From assembly GCA_018650845.1 (NCBI GenBank), contig JABIFF010000006.1, forward strand, positions 1 through 64,000: a stretch of DNA of 64,000 nt. Direction: 5' to 3'. Under the pieces are notes generated by a model. The model was given only the letters and a program-made list of their open reading frames with translations, ran no database searches and had not been told where the DNA came from. Source of the stretch: Chloroflexota bacterium (GTDB lineage: Bacteria; Chloroflexota; Dehalococcoidia; Lucifugimonadales; Lucifugimonadaceae). Both the position numbers and the translations under genes were made by a program. Position 1 is the first letter of the stretch. The number at the start of each line of letters is the position of its first letter. Below, one piece after another: positions 32,916 through 41,861 of the stretch.

Positions 32916-33779
32916 CTAAACGTCGATGGCCATTAGTTCTTCGGAGAAGATGACCTGTCCGCTGAACGCTTCTCGAATGTCGCCGATGCCCTTTTCGAGC
33001 GGACCATGTGAGGCGATGTGCGCTCCCATATGGACGAGGATCAGCTTCTTTACGCCAGCTTCTTCAGCCATGCGAGCCGCACCCGTCGTGCCGCACTGAC
33101 CCGGTGATTCGCCATCGGCGTCCATGCACTCTTGGTCGTCCCAGCACATAGAAATTAGAACATCAGCACCTTTAGCCAGATCGATAATCGACTGGCACGG
33201 TTGAGTATCGCCAGTGAACACTACCGACTTGCCTGATCTCGTTTCGATTCGGTAGGCGAGTGAGTCGAGATAAGGCTGAACGTGCTCAGCGTTTGCCGAA
33301 GTTACTTCCCAATTCTTAGCGGTGTGAACCGTTCCCACTCCAACGTCACGAGCTGCGATCTTTGGCGCTCGACGAGGCATGATTCCGCCACGGTTCATGT
33401 AAACCTTCTGCGAAAGCGGGTGATAGATACGTGCTTTCCAGTCGTGAGAGAAGATTCCGTTTTCACCAATCACGCCTTCGGTGATTTTCTCGGTGAGTGT
33501 TGGACCGAATACCTGCAGCTGGTTTTCCTTGCCGATCGACTGGTCGAATCGGGTTAGGAGGAAGCATGGGTAGTCGATATCGTGATCGAAGTGGTGGTGA
33601 GTGAAGAAGATGTAGTCGATATCGAGCGGCCACAGACCCGACTGCACTAGCTTATGCGTCGTGGCAGGACCGCAGTCGAACATGATTTTTTCGCCCTCGA
33701 TTTCGAGAACGTATGCGGAGCCAAATCGAGTTGGTGTTGGGGTTGGTGTGCCCGCCCCCAAAATGTAGAGCCTTGCCAT
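32916..33779 (-). CDS. MBL-fold metallo-hydrolase (RNase Z-like)
   Basis: A 287-residue metallo-beta-lactamase-fold protein. The metal motif is HHHFDHD (61-67), with later ligands in FTGDTQ and LVHMGAH. The N-terminal GAGTPTPTPTRFG segment and the fold resemble RNase Z/ElaC and arylsulfatase-like members. It lacks the exosite of a true tRNase Z as far as can be read, so the substrate is open. It stands alone, transcribed leftward, 60 bases upstream of plsY. Confidence 0.82.
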   Translation of the reverse strand: MARLYILGAGTPTPTPTRFGSAYVLEIEGEKIMFDCGPATTHKLVQSGLWPLDIDYIFFTHHHFDHDIDYPCFLLTRFDQSIGKENQLQVFGPTLTEKITEGVIGENGIFSHDWKARIYHPLSQKVYMNRGGIMPRRAPKIAARDVGVGTVHTAKNWEVTSANAEHVQPYLDSLAYRIETRSGKSVVFTGDTQPCQSIIDLAKGADVLISMCWDDQECMDADGESPGQCGTTGAARMAEEAGVKKLILVHMGAHIASHGPLEKGIGDIREAFSGQVIFSEELMAIDV

Positions 33780-34109
33780 TCGATAGTGCCTCCGAGAATC
33801 GCAGCCGTCTTGCTAGTGCACCGTTCACAGCTACAAGAAATATGGGTAGCAACGGCACATGGTGTGAAGCATATTCTTGCCCCAGTCGAGTCACTTCACA
33901 TCACTAATGCGGGATTCATGGATTTCTGAAGAATCTTTGAATCTGCGAAATTTCACAAAAAACGCAAAAATGACGAAAACTCGTAAAAAACGGCACTAGG
34001 AACGTTTTAGCCGTTACCGGATAGGATGCCGCTCGTTCGGTCCACGCGTCATATGCGTGTGTGACTTCAAACACCACGGTGTCCGCCGTGATCATATGGA
34101 GGCGTTACG
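33780..34109. other. Intergenic region between divergent genes
   Basis: These 330 bases hold the promoters of the divergent MBL and zinc-ribbon genes. The centre (about 33930-34000) is A-rich. Two short dyads precede the zinc-ribbon gene: CACGC/GCGTG (34043-34059) and CACGG/CCGTG (34075-34090). The second sits 7 bases before the GGAGG ribosome-binding site and could hinder its use. No reading frame here looks real. Confidence 0.5.
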
Positions 34110-34424
34110 GTGCTTTATTTTAAATCTTGCTTACGTTGCAAAGACGGTACGGTCGAGCTTGGATCCGACAACTTCGGGTCGTTCTTGAGCTGCATTACCT
34201 GCGGCTACACGATCAATTCTCGCTCTATTAGGGCGAATGGCTCGATCGAACAACCAAATAATCTCGAAGAAGACGTTGTGATGGCTCCTCAGCTTGAGCC
34301 AGTAGCGACCATCTCTGAAGTAGACGAACTTGAGATAGACGATCTCGACATGCATGAAGATGATGTCGACGAAATCGAAGCTCTCGCAGAAGAAGTCGTC
34401 GAACTCGAACGCGCCGCCATTTAG
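34110..34424 (+). CDS. Zinc-ribbon protein with acidic tail
   Basis: A 104-residue protein. Residues 7-32 form a zinc-ribbon-like unit with CLRC and CITC pairs; the rest (about 45-104) is strongly acidic, rich in Glu and Asp, and probably helical at the end. The architecture recalls small transcription- or RNA-polymerase-associated proteins, but no family is recognised. A GGAGG sequence lies 7 bases before the GTG start. It is an isolated gene followed by repeats. Confidence 0.68.
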   Translation: MLYFKSCLRCKDGTVELGSDNFGSFLSCITCGYTINSRSIRANGSIEQPNNLEEDVVMAPQLEPVATISEVDELEIDDLDMHEDDVDEIEALAEEVVELERAAI

Positions 34425-34446
34425 GTAGCTGCGCTTGCTTCACAGG

Positions 34447-34528
34447 TCCTCTCCCTCAAGGGAGAGGATTTAGGTGTGGGTGGAATCCCAGAGCCACGTC
34501 ATCCTGAACTTGATTCAGGACATCGAAC
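34447..34528. repeat. Two short palindromic interspersed repeats
   Basis: CCTCTCCCT/AGGGAGAGG (about 34448-34468) is one near-perfect hairpin; TCCTGAACTTGATTCAGGA (34502-34520) is a second. The latter is related to the dyads at 63149-63174 and 63245-63270. They fill the gap between the zinc-ribbon gene and the first Ldh gene. Confidence 0.7.
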
Positions 34529-34563
34529 AGGCACGAAGTAGCTCTTCGCTTCGAGAGCCGCCC

Positions 34564-35652
34564 TCAGCTCTCGATTCGTCCGAGCCGTTCCAGTTTCAAA
34601 TCGTCAGACGCTGAGTCGAACCATTCGACTACCTCGCGGTGAAGCGGAATGCCATCTCGCTCACGAATCTCTGTTTCTTCATGTTCGGGCAGACCCGCGT
34701 AGTAGACACGGTCATGACCCGGAGCCGGTGGCGTATCGACCAGATACGTCAGGAACTCGTCCATCGAATCCTTGAACTCGGCAACATCTCGGAACGCATC
34801 GATGCTGAACGCTCCGACAAACTGCGCACCGTTGCCCGGTGGATTGCTCACGCCGAACAGACCTGCCGAAAGAATTCCCGAAAAGACCTGACCGATAACG
34901 GCCATGCCATAGCCCTTGTGGGATCCAAGCTCTCGAGTTGAACCCCACGGAAGTAATCGAGTGGTTTCAGGCACATCTTGAGCTTCCATAAGCGGCGTTC
35001 CGTCTTCACCGGCAAGTAGACCAGGCAACAAATCAGCCCCGGTTCGTCTAAGCAGGTTTATCTTGTTCGCTGCCACAGATGAAGATGAAATATCCAGAAC
35101 GAACGGCGGCATATCGCCAGCAGGAACCGCCCAAGCGTGAGGAACTGCGCCAACGCGCGGCTCGGCACCGAATGTCGGCACCATCACAGCACCGCCGCCA
35201 GTGATCGCATAGCCGATCATGTCGTGCGGCATTGCCCGCATTGCGTGGTACGCCATCATTCCAGCGTGGGTGCTGTTGTGAATCGTCACCGCACCGATAC
35301 CGACCTTCTTGGCCTTCTCGATAGCGATGTCCATTGCACGAGGGCAGATCACCAAACCATGAGCTTTGTCGGCTTCGATGGTCGCCACGGCTTTTGTCTC
35401 GTGAGTGATCTTCCAGTCTGGCGTCGGGTTGATCTTGCCATCGGCGAAAGCCTGCACGTACGCCCGCAGCATGTTCGAAACACCGTGCGTCTCGCAGCCA
35501 CGAATATCGGCAGTAACCAATCCGTCGGCGGCCAATTCAGCGTCGTCACGAGGCATGCCCATCGCTTCGAAAATATCCGTCGTGGTCTTGAGCAGATCCG
35601 CATGACGGATCATTACTCGGTCTTCTTCTGGAACATGAAAGTGTTCAAGCAT
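34564..35652 (-). CDS. Ldh-family (malate/L-lactate-type) oxidoreductase, copy 2
   Basis: A 362-residue NAD(P)-dependent dehydrogenase of the Ldh_2 family (PF02615), which covers malate, L-lactate, ureidoglycolate and sulfolactate dehydrogenases. The segments RGCETHGVSNM, HNSTHAGMMAYHAM and GSHKGYGMAV are typical, and include the catalytic His of the THG motif. The start follows AGGAG by 7 bases. It lies 10 bases after a paralogue (35663-36739) with which it shares the opening MLEHFHV and most motifs; together they look like a tandem duplication. The substrate is not known. Confidence 0.88.
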   Translation of the reverse strand: MLEHFHVPEEDRVMIRHADLLKTTTDIFEAMGMPRDDAELAADGLVTADIRGCETHGVSNMLRAYVQAFADGKINPTPDWKITHETKAVATIEADKAHGLVICPRAMDIAIEKAKKVGIGAVTIHNSTHAGMMAYHAMRAMPHDMIGYAITGGGAVMVPTFGAEPRVGAVPHAWAVPAGDMPPFVLDISSSSVAANKINLLRRTGADLLPGLLAGEDGTPLMEAQDVPETTRLLPWGSTRELGSHKGYGMAVIGQVFSGILSAGLFGVSNPPGNGAQFVGAFSIDAFRDVAEFKDSMDEFLTYLVDTPPAPGHDRVYYAGLPEHEETEIRERDGIPLHREVVEWFDSASDDLKLERLGRIES

Positions 35653-35662
35653 TTTTAAACTC

Positions 35663-36739
35663 CTATCGTTCCAGTGAGGTTAGGCCGAATTCGGCGGTCG
35701 CTTGATCGAACCATTCGACCACTTCGTGATGAAGCGGGATGCCACGTTCATGACGATCGATCGATTCCTCGTGTTCAGGTAAGCCTGCGTAATAAACACG
35801 ATCGTGACCCGGTGCTGGAGGAGTCTCTCGTAGGTACTTCATGAAATCGTCCATTGATTCCTTGAATCGTTGAACATCGGTGAATGCCTCGATCGAGTAG
35901 GCGGCAACGAAGTGTGACATGTGCCCATTTTGATAATCGCCAAACGCTCCGTCGGAAAGAATTCCGCCGAATACCTGAGCAACAGCACTGAGACCATAGC
36001 CCTTGTGCGATCCAAGCTCTCGGGTCGCGCCGTTCGGCAGCACAATGGTTTCTTCGGGAACAGGACGTTCATCCATGATCGGCGTTCCATCAGCTTCAGC
36101 CATCATTCCGGGGATGGTCATCGAGTTCATTCGTCTTAAAAGCTGAACCTTGTTGGCTGCCACCGACGATGAAGATATATCGAGAACAAACGGTGGTTCC
36201 TTGTCGCCAGGAACTGCCCATGCGTGCGGGTTGGGGGCCAAACGAGGTTCTGCACCAAACGTAGGAGGCATGCTCTGGCCGCCAGCAGTAATGGCGTAGC
36301 CGATCATGTCGTGTGGCAGAGCCATCATTGCGTGATAGGCGATCATTCCAGCGTGACGACCGTTGCCCATCGTGATCGCACCAATGCCGGTGTCACGAGC
36401 TTTTTCGATAGCCAGTTCCATTACTTGCGGGATAACGGCGATGCCGAGTCCTCGGTCGCAATCGACGTTCGCAGTTGTCGGAGTTTCCCGAGTGATCGTC
36501 CATTTTGGAGTTGGGTTGATGAACCCTTCTGCAACGCCCTCGATGTATCGACGCATCATGTTCGAAACGCCGTGTGTATCTACACCGCGGGTATCCGAAA
36601 GCAGCAGCACGTCGGTCGATTGCCAGGCGTCCTGCTCAGAAAATCCGATCTTCAGGAAGAGTTCGTTGACGGTCTTTCGAAGAGCGTCCGGCATGATTCG
36701 GACTTCGTCTTCTTCAGCAACATGAAAATGTTCAAGCAT
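35663..36739 (-). CDS. Ldh-family (malate/L-lactate-type) oxidoreductase, copy 1
   Basis: A 358-residue Ldh_2-family enzyme, first gene of the tandem pair. It has RGVDTHGVSNM, NGRHAGMIAYHAM and GSHKGYGLS in the same places as its neighbour. The two differ throughout, for example in the active-site loop (GNGRHAG versus HNSTHAG), so they may act on different 2-hydroxy acids. There is no strong Shine-Dalgarno sequence at 36739. A promoter region of about 225 bases separates it from the divergent nitrilase operon. Confidence 0.88.
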   Translation of the reverse strand: MLEHFHVAEEDEVRIMPDALRKTVNELFLKIGFSEQDAWQSTDVLLLSDTRGVDTHGVSNMMRRYIEGVAEGFINPTPKWTITRETPTTANVDCDRGLGIAVIPQVMELAIEKARDTGIGAITMGNGRHAGMIAYHAMMALPHDMIGYAITAGGQSMPPTFGAEPRLAPNPHAWAVPGDKEPPFVLDISSSSVAANKVQLLRRMNSMTIPGMMAEADGTPIMDERPVPEETIVLPNGATRELGSHKGYGLSAVAQVFGGILSDGAFGDYQNGHMSHFVAAYSIEAFTDVQRFKESMDDFMKYLRETPPAPGHDRVYYAGLPEHEESIDRHERGIPLHHEVVEWFDQATAEFGLTSLER

Positions 36740-36965
36740 TTTTAGAAATTTTTCTCACTGGTGGCATCAGCGAATCAGCAACTGGCGCTATCCAGCCTGA
36801 TCGCCCGCGTGCGGCACACCCTACGCCTGATTCTTCAGCGCGTAAATGCAATAAGCTTCGGCAATTCTCGTTCGAACGCCGATTGCTGCCGACCGTTATC
36901 AGTCCGATATCTAATGTACGATTCAGCCATATTTGGAATTAGAAGACGAGTACCCGGAGCGAACT

Positions 36966-37817
36966 TTGCAGGATGTAACGATAGCGACGATACAGATGAC
37001 GTCGATTGTGGGCGATATTGAAGGCAATCTCGCCTCGATAGACCGTCTTCTTGGTGGTGCGGTTGCCAAAGGCGCCGATATCGCCTGTTTTCCTGAACTT
37101 TCAGTAAGCGGTTACAACACCAGCGAACGTTCTGGTGATCCCGCCAACGGCACTCGAATACCGCCAACTGTAGAAATTCCTAGCGAGACAACAAACGCAC
37201 TCGAAGCGATCGGTAAAAGGCACGGAATCTGGTTCTTAGTCGGGCTCCTCGAACGTGATTCGTCAGGGATCGTCTACAACACCCAGCTTGTGATTTCGCC
37301 AAACGGAATCGAAGGCAAATATCGCAAAACCCACGTGCCAACTACCGAAATTGGCACATGGCGACACGGCGACGATCTGCCGATATTTGATCATCCGAAA
37401 ATACGATTCGGCATCGAAATTTGCTACGACACCCACTTCCCAGAAGTTTCGGCAGCACTCGCCAACAAAGGCGCTGAGCTGATCTTCATGCCGCACGCTT
37501 CTGGCGGCCCAGAACCTGCCCCCGACAAGCAAGCGCGCTGGGAACGATATGTTCCAGCAAGGGCGTACGACAACACCGTCTTCGCTGCAATATGTAACCA
37601 GGTTGGAGACAACGAGGCAGGACATACTTTCGAAGGCGTGACGTTCGTTTGCGATCCCGTTGGCAAAGTTATGGCGCAATCGAACGACGGATCGATTGAA
37701 GATATCGTCATCGCCCAACTCGAAGCTTCAGTGCTGGAAGACGCAAGGCATGTTCCTGAAACCTTCTTCAGGCACTTCCGCAGACCCGAAATATACGAAG
37801 CTTGGGGCGACAAATAG
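36966..37817 (+). CDS. Carbon-nitrogen hydrolase (nitrilase superfamily)
   Basis: A 283-residue nitrilase-superfamily amidase with a full catalytic triad: Glu44 in FPELS, Lys121 in GKYRKTHVP and Cys153 in IEICYDTHFPE. Members cleave amides, nitriles or carbamoyl groups. A TTG at 36966 with GGAG 6 bases upstream is chosen over an in-frame TTG 33 bases earlier. It heads a unit with CinA-like and NMNAT-like genes, so a substrate linked to pyridine nucleotides (for example a deamidation or glutamine-dependent step) is possible, but this is inferred from context only. Confidence 0.85.
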   Translation: MQDVTIATIQMTSIVGDIEGNLASIDRLLGGAVAKGADIACFPELSVSGYNTSERSGDPANGTRIPPTVEIPSETTNALEAIGKRHGIWFLVGLLERDSSGIVYNTQLVISPNGIEGKYRKTHVPTTEIGTWRHGDDLPIFDHPKIRFGIEICYDTHFPEVSAALANKGAELIFMPHASGGPEPAPDKQARWERYVPARAYDNTVFAAICNQVGDNEAGHTFEGVTFVCDPVGKVMAQSNDGSIEDIVIAQLEASVLEDARHVPETFFRHFRRPEIYEAWGDK

Positions 37818-38368
37818 TGGCAACCAACGTCACTCCTCAAGAGATCGCTAAAAAGCTTCACAGTCTGCCCGGGCGCGGCTGCATCGTGGTGACCGGTTCT
37901 GGAATTCAAGCCATAAGCGATTTATTCTCGGAACCGGGCGCATCCCGAACTATTCTCGAAGCCCAAGTGCCATATTCCCGCAAAGCACTTCATGAATTTG
38001 TCGGCGAACCAACCGAGCAGCACGTATCTGCCCTAGAGGCTCAGCTAATGGCACGTGCGGCCCTGAAGCGAGCTGAGCACCTTGCGGAGGGCGATGACGG
38101 CGACCAGCCGCTGTTCGGCGTGGGATGTACGGCTGCGGTGGCAACAGATAGAGTGCGTCGTGGTGAAGATCGAGCTCATATTGCTTGGGCAACAAGCACC
38201 GCATCTGGCGGTGCGTCGATCTGGTTCGACAAGCAAGTTCGAACACGTGCGGATGAGGATGCGATTGTTTCGGCCGTTGTGCTGAATTCAATCGCCGAGG
38301 CTTTAGATATCGAAGAGCGGCTGGAAATTGACGTTCTTGAAACGGAACGATTTGATGAAATCGATTGA
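37817..38368 (+). CDS. CinA C-terminal-like protein (nicotinamide-nucleotide amidase-like)
   Basis: A 183-residue protein resembling the CinA C-terminal/PncC domain: VTGSGIQAISDLFSEPGASRT and GVGCTAAVATD occupy the places of the GG- and Ser/Thr-rich loops. The family deamidates nicotinamide mononucleotide. The usual ESCTGG active-site start is replaced by VTGSG, so activity is uncertain. The GTG at 37817 shares its first base with the last base of the nitrilase stop. The next gene, a nucleotidyltransferase, overlaps it by 14 bases; a similar pair is fused in some eukaryotes, as far as I recall. Confidence 0.72.
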   Translation: MATNVTPQEIAKKLHSLPGRGCIVVTGSGIQAISDLFSEPGASRTILEAQVPYSRKALHEFVGEPTEQHVSALEAQLMARAALKRAEHLAEGDDGDQPLFGVGCTAAVATDRVRRGEDRAHIAWATSTASGGASIWFDKQVRTRADEDAIVSAVVLNSIAEALDIEERLEIDVLETERFDEID

Positions 38369-38975
38369 TCGGCTTTACGCAGAAGAAATTGGTGCGCTCG
38401 TAATTTCGCCCAATGGCGATGTGAGCGAAGAACTGCCAGAGCATCCACTTGTTCTTGCGGGATCGTTTAATCCCCTGCACGACGGTCATCGTTCCATGCT
38501 CAACGCAGCTTCGAAAGTCGTGAGTGGACCGGCGTTCTACGAAATATCGATCACCAATGTCGATAAACCGATGCTCCCTTTGGCAGAGCTCGAAAAGCGA
38601 ACCTCTCAGATAATGGCTGAAGGCAGTTCGTTGATAGTCACGAGCGCCCCTCGATTCACCGAGAAATCGTCATTGCTACCCGGCGCAACGTTCGTGATCG
38701 GATTCGATACGTATATCCGCCTGATGGACAAGCGTTACTACCCGGACCACGTAGCTGGGACTCACTCCTCAGTCGAAAATTCTCTTGATTTGATTCACGA
38801 AAACGGCTGTAGATTTGTAGTTGCTGGCAGGGTTGATGATCACAGTCAGTTCCGTGGCTTGCACGACATCGAATTCGAAGTGCCTGCCAGATTCCGCAGC
38901 ATGTTCACAGAGCTGAGCGAATCGGATTTTCGGTCTGATCTCTCATCGACCGCCATTCGCAACAAAGCTAACTGA
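38355..38975 (+). CDS. NMNAT/cytidylyltransferase-like nucleotidyltransferase
   Basis: A 206-residue nucleotidyltransferase with GSFNPLHDGH (HxGH at 42-45) and SSTAIR near the C-terminus, the two signatures of the NMNAT/PPAT/cytidylyltransferase superfamily. An N-terminal extension of about 30 residues precedes the fold. Next to a CinA-like gene it most likely acts on a mononucleotide related to NAD, but a cytidylyltransferase is possible. GGAA lies about 10 bases before the ATG at 38355, inside the end of the CinA-like gene. Confidence 0.78.
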   Translation: MKSIDRLYAEEIGALVISPNGDVSEELPEHPLVLAGSFNPLHDGHRSMLNAASKVVSGPAFYEISITNVDKPMLPLAELEKRTSQIMAEGSSLIVTSAPRFTEKSSLLPGATFVIGFDTYIRLMDKRYYPDHVAGTHSSVENSLDLIHENGCRFVVAGRVDDHSQFRGLHDIEFEVPARFRSMFTELSESDFRSDLSSTAIRNKAN

Positions 38976-39082
38976 ACAGTTTTCTCACCGAACAAGCATC
39001 TTTTTCGTACCAGCGCGCATCTAACGCCTGTTAGCAGGCGCGATTCAAACAACTGAACTGATTTACGGGACACCGAGTATTT

Positions 39083-39673
39083 ATGACCAACGGCGATTCG
39101 AAGAATTCACGACAAGCGAGTGCAAGCGTAGAGCCGATGTTCATCGAACGCTGGTCTTCGAAAGCGTTCGCCGACAAGCCTTTGGCAGATGACGAGATCG
39201 CTTCATTGTTCGAGGCTGCCCACTGGGCCCCATCTGCTAGTAACCGGCAGCCCTGGGTATTTGTTTACGCTACCGATGGTCCCGATCGTGAACGCTTCAA
39301 TGCTTTGCTGAGCGAAGGTAATGCCCGGTATGCCCCCAACGCCGCAATGATGGTGCTGGTGTTCGCTCGAACGGTCGATGATGAAGGCAACAAGATTCGA
39401 ACTGCGCAGTTCGACACTGGAGCAGCGTGGATGTCGTTAGCTCTACAGGCGAACCGGATGGGGCTGAACACTCGTGCGATGGGCGGTATCGATCTCGATG
39501 CCGCTTACGATGTCGCCGGGGTGTCTCGAGACAATTTTGAGACGATCTGCGCAATTGCTGTAGGTACCCGTGGCACAGACGACGATATTCACCCTCGAAT
39601 GGTGAAGCAGAATCTCGCCAACGACCGAAAAGACGTCAGCGATATCGCGTTCAAAGGTTCGTACACGGGGTAG
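39083..39673 (+). CDS. Nitroreductase-family protein
   Basis: A 196-residue FMN-dependent nitroreductase-fold protein. The flavin-binding segments WSSKAFADKP (about 24), AAHWAPSASNRQPW (about 46) and the later LGLNTRAMGG-like stretch are typical. Such enzymes reduce nitro groups, quinones or flavins with NAD(P)H. It ends 5 bases before the stop of the convergent SDR gene. It may belong to the nitrilase transcript, from which it is separated by about 108 bases, but no promoter or terminator is clear there. Confidence 0.87.
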   Translation: MTNGDSKNSRQASASVEPMFIERWSSKAFADKPLADDEIASLFEAAHWAPSASNRQPWVFVYATDGPDRERFNALLSEGNARYAPNAAMMVLVFARTVDDEGNKIRTAQFDTGAAWMSLALQANRMGLNTRAMGGIDLDAAYDVAGVSRDNFETICAIAVGTRGTDDDIHPRMVKQNLANDRKDVSDIAFKGSYTG

Positions 39674-39678
39674 TGAGC

Positions 39679-40518
39679 CTAAGGCAGCTTCGTATCCGGA
39701 TTCGCCCTGATGTACTCAGCCTGTCGGGTGCCAAACCGTTCCTGAAGCTGAATACTCAAACCACCATCGATCGTCAGTGTGTGACCCGTGATGAACGATG
39801 CATCTTGCGAACACAGGAACGCTATGCCGTTTGCAATATCGTCAGGTAGCCCCGTGCGCCGAAGCGGGTACTGATCTGCGAAAAATTTGTGACCGGAAGG
39901 ATTCTCTTCCCACATCTTCGCCAAGCCTTCACCAACAATATGGCCCGGTGCGATTGCGTTCACACGAATACCGTCAGGCCCAAAGTCGGTAGCCATCTGG
40001 CGAGTCATGCCCACAACACCAGCCTTCGCTGCCTCGTAGACAAGCATTCCCGGCTCCTGAAGCAGGCTGTGGACCGATGCGAGGTTGATGATGCTGCCAC
40101 CGCCGTTCGCTCGCATGTGAGGAATGGCGTTCTTGGGGCCGAGATACAAAGCTTTTAGCAAAATATCGATGCCGTAGTCCCAGCTATCTTCTTCAACCGT
40201 AAGAGCAGTTCCGTGAATCTGTGATTCCCCGGCCATCACACCGAAAGCGTTCTGAACAAGAATGTCGAGTCGGCCGTATAGATCGACCGCTTCATTCACC
40301 ATTCGGGCGATATCTTCACTAATCGATACATCGACGTGACTAGCAGCAGCGGTGCCGCCAGCGTGCTGAATGCGTTCGACGTTCGCAGCTGCGGCCGCAT
40401 CATCGATATCGGCGATAAACACTTTGGCTCCCTCAGACGCCAGTTTTCGAGCTGTTGCCCCGCCAATACCCAGCGCTCCGCCTGTTATTACCGCTACCTG
40501 ACCTTCGAACCTGCTCAT
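39679..40518 (-). CDS. Short-chain dehydrogenase/reductase
   Basis: A 279-residue classical SDR. The cofactor loop is TGGALGIGG (12-20), the catalytic residues are Ser148, Tyr161 and Lys165 (YEAAK), and an Asp37 after the second strand (ADIDD) favours NAD over NADP. The C-terminal TIDGGLSIQ is standard. About 30 residues longer than the minimum. The substrate is unknown. The start is divergent from the kinase-like gene at 40643, leaving 124 bases for both promoters. Confidence 0.92.
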   Translation of the reverse strand: MSRFEGQVAVITGGALGIGGATARKLASEGAKVFIADIDDAAAAANVERIQHAGGTAAASHVDVSISEDIARMVNEAVDLYGRLDILVQNAFGVMAGESQIHGTALTVEEDSWDYGIDILLKALYLGPKNAIPHMRANGGGSIINLASVHSLLQEPGMLVYEAAKAGVVGMTRQMATDFGPDGIRVNAIAPGHIVGEGLAKMWEENPSGHKFFADQYPLRRTGLPDDIANGIAFLCSQDASFITGHTLTIDGGLSIQLQERFGTRQAEYIRANPDTKLP

Positions 40519-40642
40519 GTCGCCTCTTCACTTAGCTGCGTGTTTGTTGGTGGTCGTCCTAATGTGCGAAATGGTATCGGAAGTTGCGGTTCGAAATGAT
40601 CTCGTTGTGGACTTGAACCTCGTCAGGTGTGACACTTTCGGC

Positions 40643-41734
40643 ATGTCAACGATTCCGATTCGCCGAGAAGAAATTACAACCGAGTGGCTTACCGCCATGT
40701 TGGCGAGCGCCGGTGAGTGCGTGATATCGGGTCTGCATCTGGAAACTATGACCGGGTATAACCCCGAACTGTCGCAGTTGTTTCGAGTGCGGATAGATTA
40801 TGCAGTTCGCACTGAAGCTCACCCCGTCGTGGTCATCGCCAAGATTCCCCCAGTTGACGGCTTTGTGCGCCTCCGAGAATCGAAATTCGGTCCTTACGCC
40901 AGCGAATTAGGCTGCTATCGATTGCTTGAAGAATTTCAGGGTGGATCGATTGCTCGAATGTACGGTGCGGTCGAAGACCTCGAAGAGGAGACCGCCAGCT
41001 TCGTATTTGAAGACCTTGGTGTTTTTCCTGAAGGGCAGAAGTATGCTCGGATAGATCTCGATGTAGCGAAGTCGACACTAGACTTCATGGCGACGTTCCA
41101 CGCTCGCTATTGGCGAGATGATTCACTTGAGGGTAAGAGCTGGATTCGCGACGACGACTGGGCGTTTTTGTTCAACCAAGATCCGCTTGGGTCAGCAACT
41201 GGCTGGCAAGTCATCAAAGACGATGATCGGTTCGACAAGAGCGGTGGGCTTGTAGTTGCTGGTGAGTATCTCGGTGCTCGACTTACCGATCTCAGAGACG
41301 CCATGCGGAGTCGACCTCGAACACTTACCCACAACGATTTTCACCAAGGAAACGTACTGCTTCGGGAGACTCCGATTGGTCAGCAGCCCGTAATTATCGA
41401 CTGGCAAATGCCGGCATATTCGGGCGGGACAAACGATCTCGCCAAGTTCATGATGACAGCTGTTCCGTTCGAGATTCTTGCTGAGCACGAGACGGCACTT
41501 GTTGCCCGCTATGCCGAAAGTCTGAAGACCAACGGCGTAACTGGATATTCGTTCGAGGAATGCTGGCGTGACTACCGTCGTGCTCAAGTCGCAACGTTCG
41601 GCAATTACGCCATCAGTTGTTATGAGACGTCAGCCGATGGCGGCCTGATCGAGTCATCAGGCGATTCGACGCATGCCGTGATCAAAGCACTGACGCTGGC
41701 TGATCCGGCGGAACTCAAAAAGTTCCTGCCGTAG
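40643..41734 (+). CDS. Aminoglycoside phosphotransferase-like kinase
   Basis: A 363-residue APH/choline-kinase-like protein. The catalytic loop HNDFHQGN (His230, Asp232, Asn237) and metal-binding IIDWQM (about 253) are intact. It resembles the ecdysteroid-kinase-like group used on small hydroxylated compounds. The frame is open to 40517, which would add a hydrophobic stretch and overlap the divergent SDR start; I chose the ATG at 40643 where the family fold begins. The better conserved of the two kinase-like proteins in the window. Confidence 0.82.
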   Translation: MSTIPIRREEITTEWLTAMLASAGECVISGLHLETMTGYNPELSQLFRVRIDYAVRTEAHPVVVIAKIPPVDGFVRLRESKFGPYASELGCYRLLEEFQGGSIARMYGAVEDLEEETASFVFEDLGVFPEGQKYARIDLDVAKSTLDFMATFHARYWRDDSLEGKSWIRDDDWAFLFNQDPLGSATGWQVIKDDDRFDKSGGLVVAGEYLGARLTDLRDAMRSRPRTLTHNDFHQGNVLLRETPIGQQPVIIDWQMPAYSGGTNDLAKFMMTAVPFEILAEHETALVARYAESLKTNGVTGYSFEECWRDYRRAQVATFGNYAISCYETSADGGLIESSGDSTHAVIKALTLADPAELKKFLP

Positions 41735-41785
41735 ATCGCAGCTGTTGTCTAGCTCCTCTACGGCTTCCAGCTCACATCACACTCG

Positions 41786-41824
41786 CGTCCCTACACCAGA
41801 TCCCTCGGCTGCACTCGGGAAATT
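41786..41824. repeat. Inverted-repeat element, copy 3 (single arm)
   Basis: On the minus strand this reads TTCCCGAGTGCAGCCGAG followed by GGATCTGGTG and ending GGGACGCG. It agrees with the left arm of copy 2 (57888-57924) at nearly every position. No opposing arm is seen in the 127-base gap, so it looks like a remnant. Confidence 0.7.
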
Positions 41825-41861
41825 GAATGTGGGCAGTCGCTGAACGAACCCGGAGTCCGAA

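Noticed and set aside
35137-36745. Two antisense frames of 173 codons each (35137-35658 and 36224-36745)
   Set aside because: They lie opposite the same part of the two Ldh paralogues and resemble each other only because the sense genes do. Codon pattern and lack of ribosome sites mark them as shadows.
40517-40642. Signal-peptide-like N-terminal extension of the kinase-like protein
   Set aside because: It overlaps the divergent SDR start, and the kinase fold is cytoplasmic and begins at the ATG at 40643.
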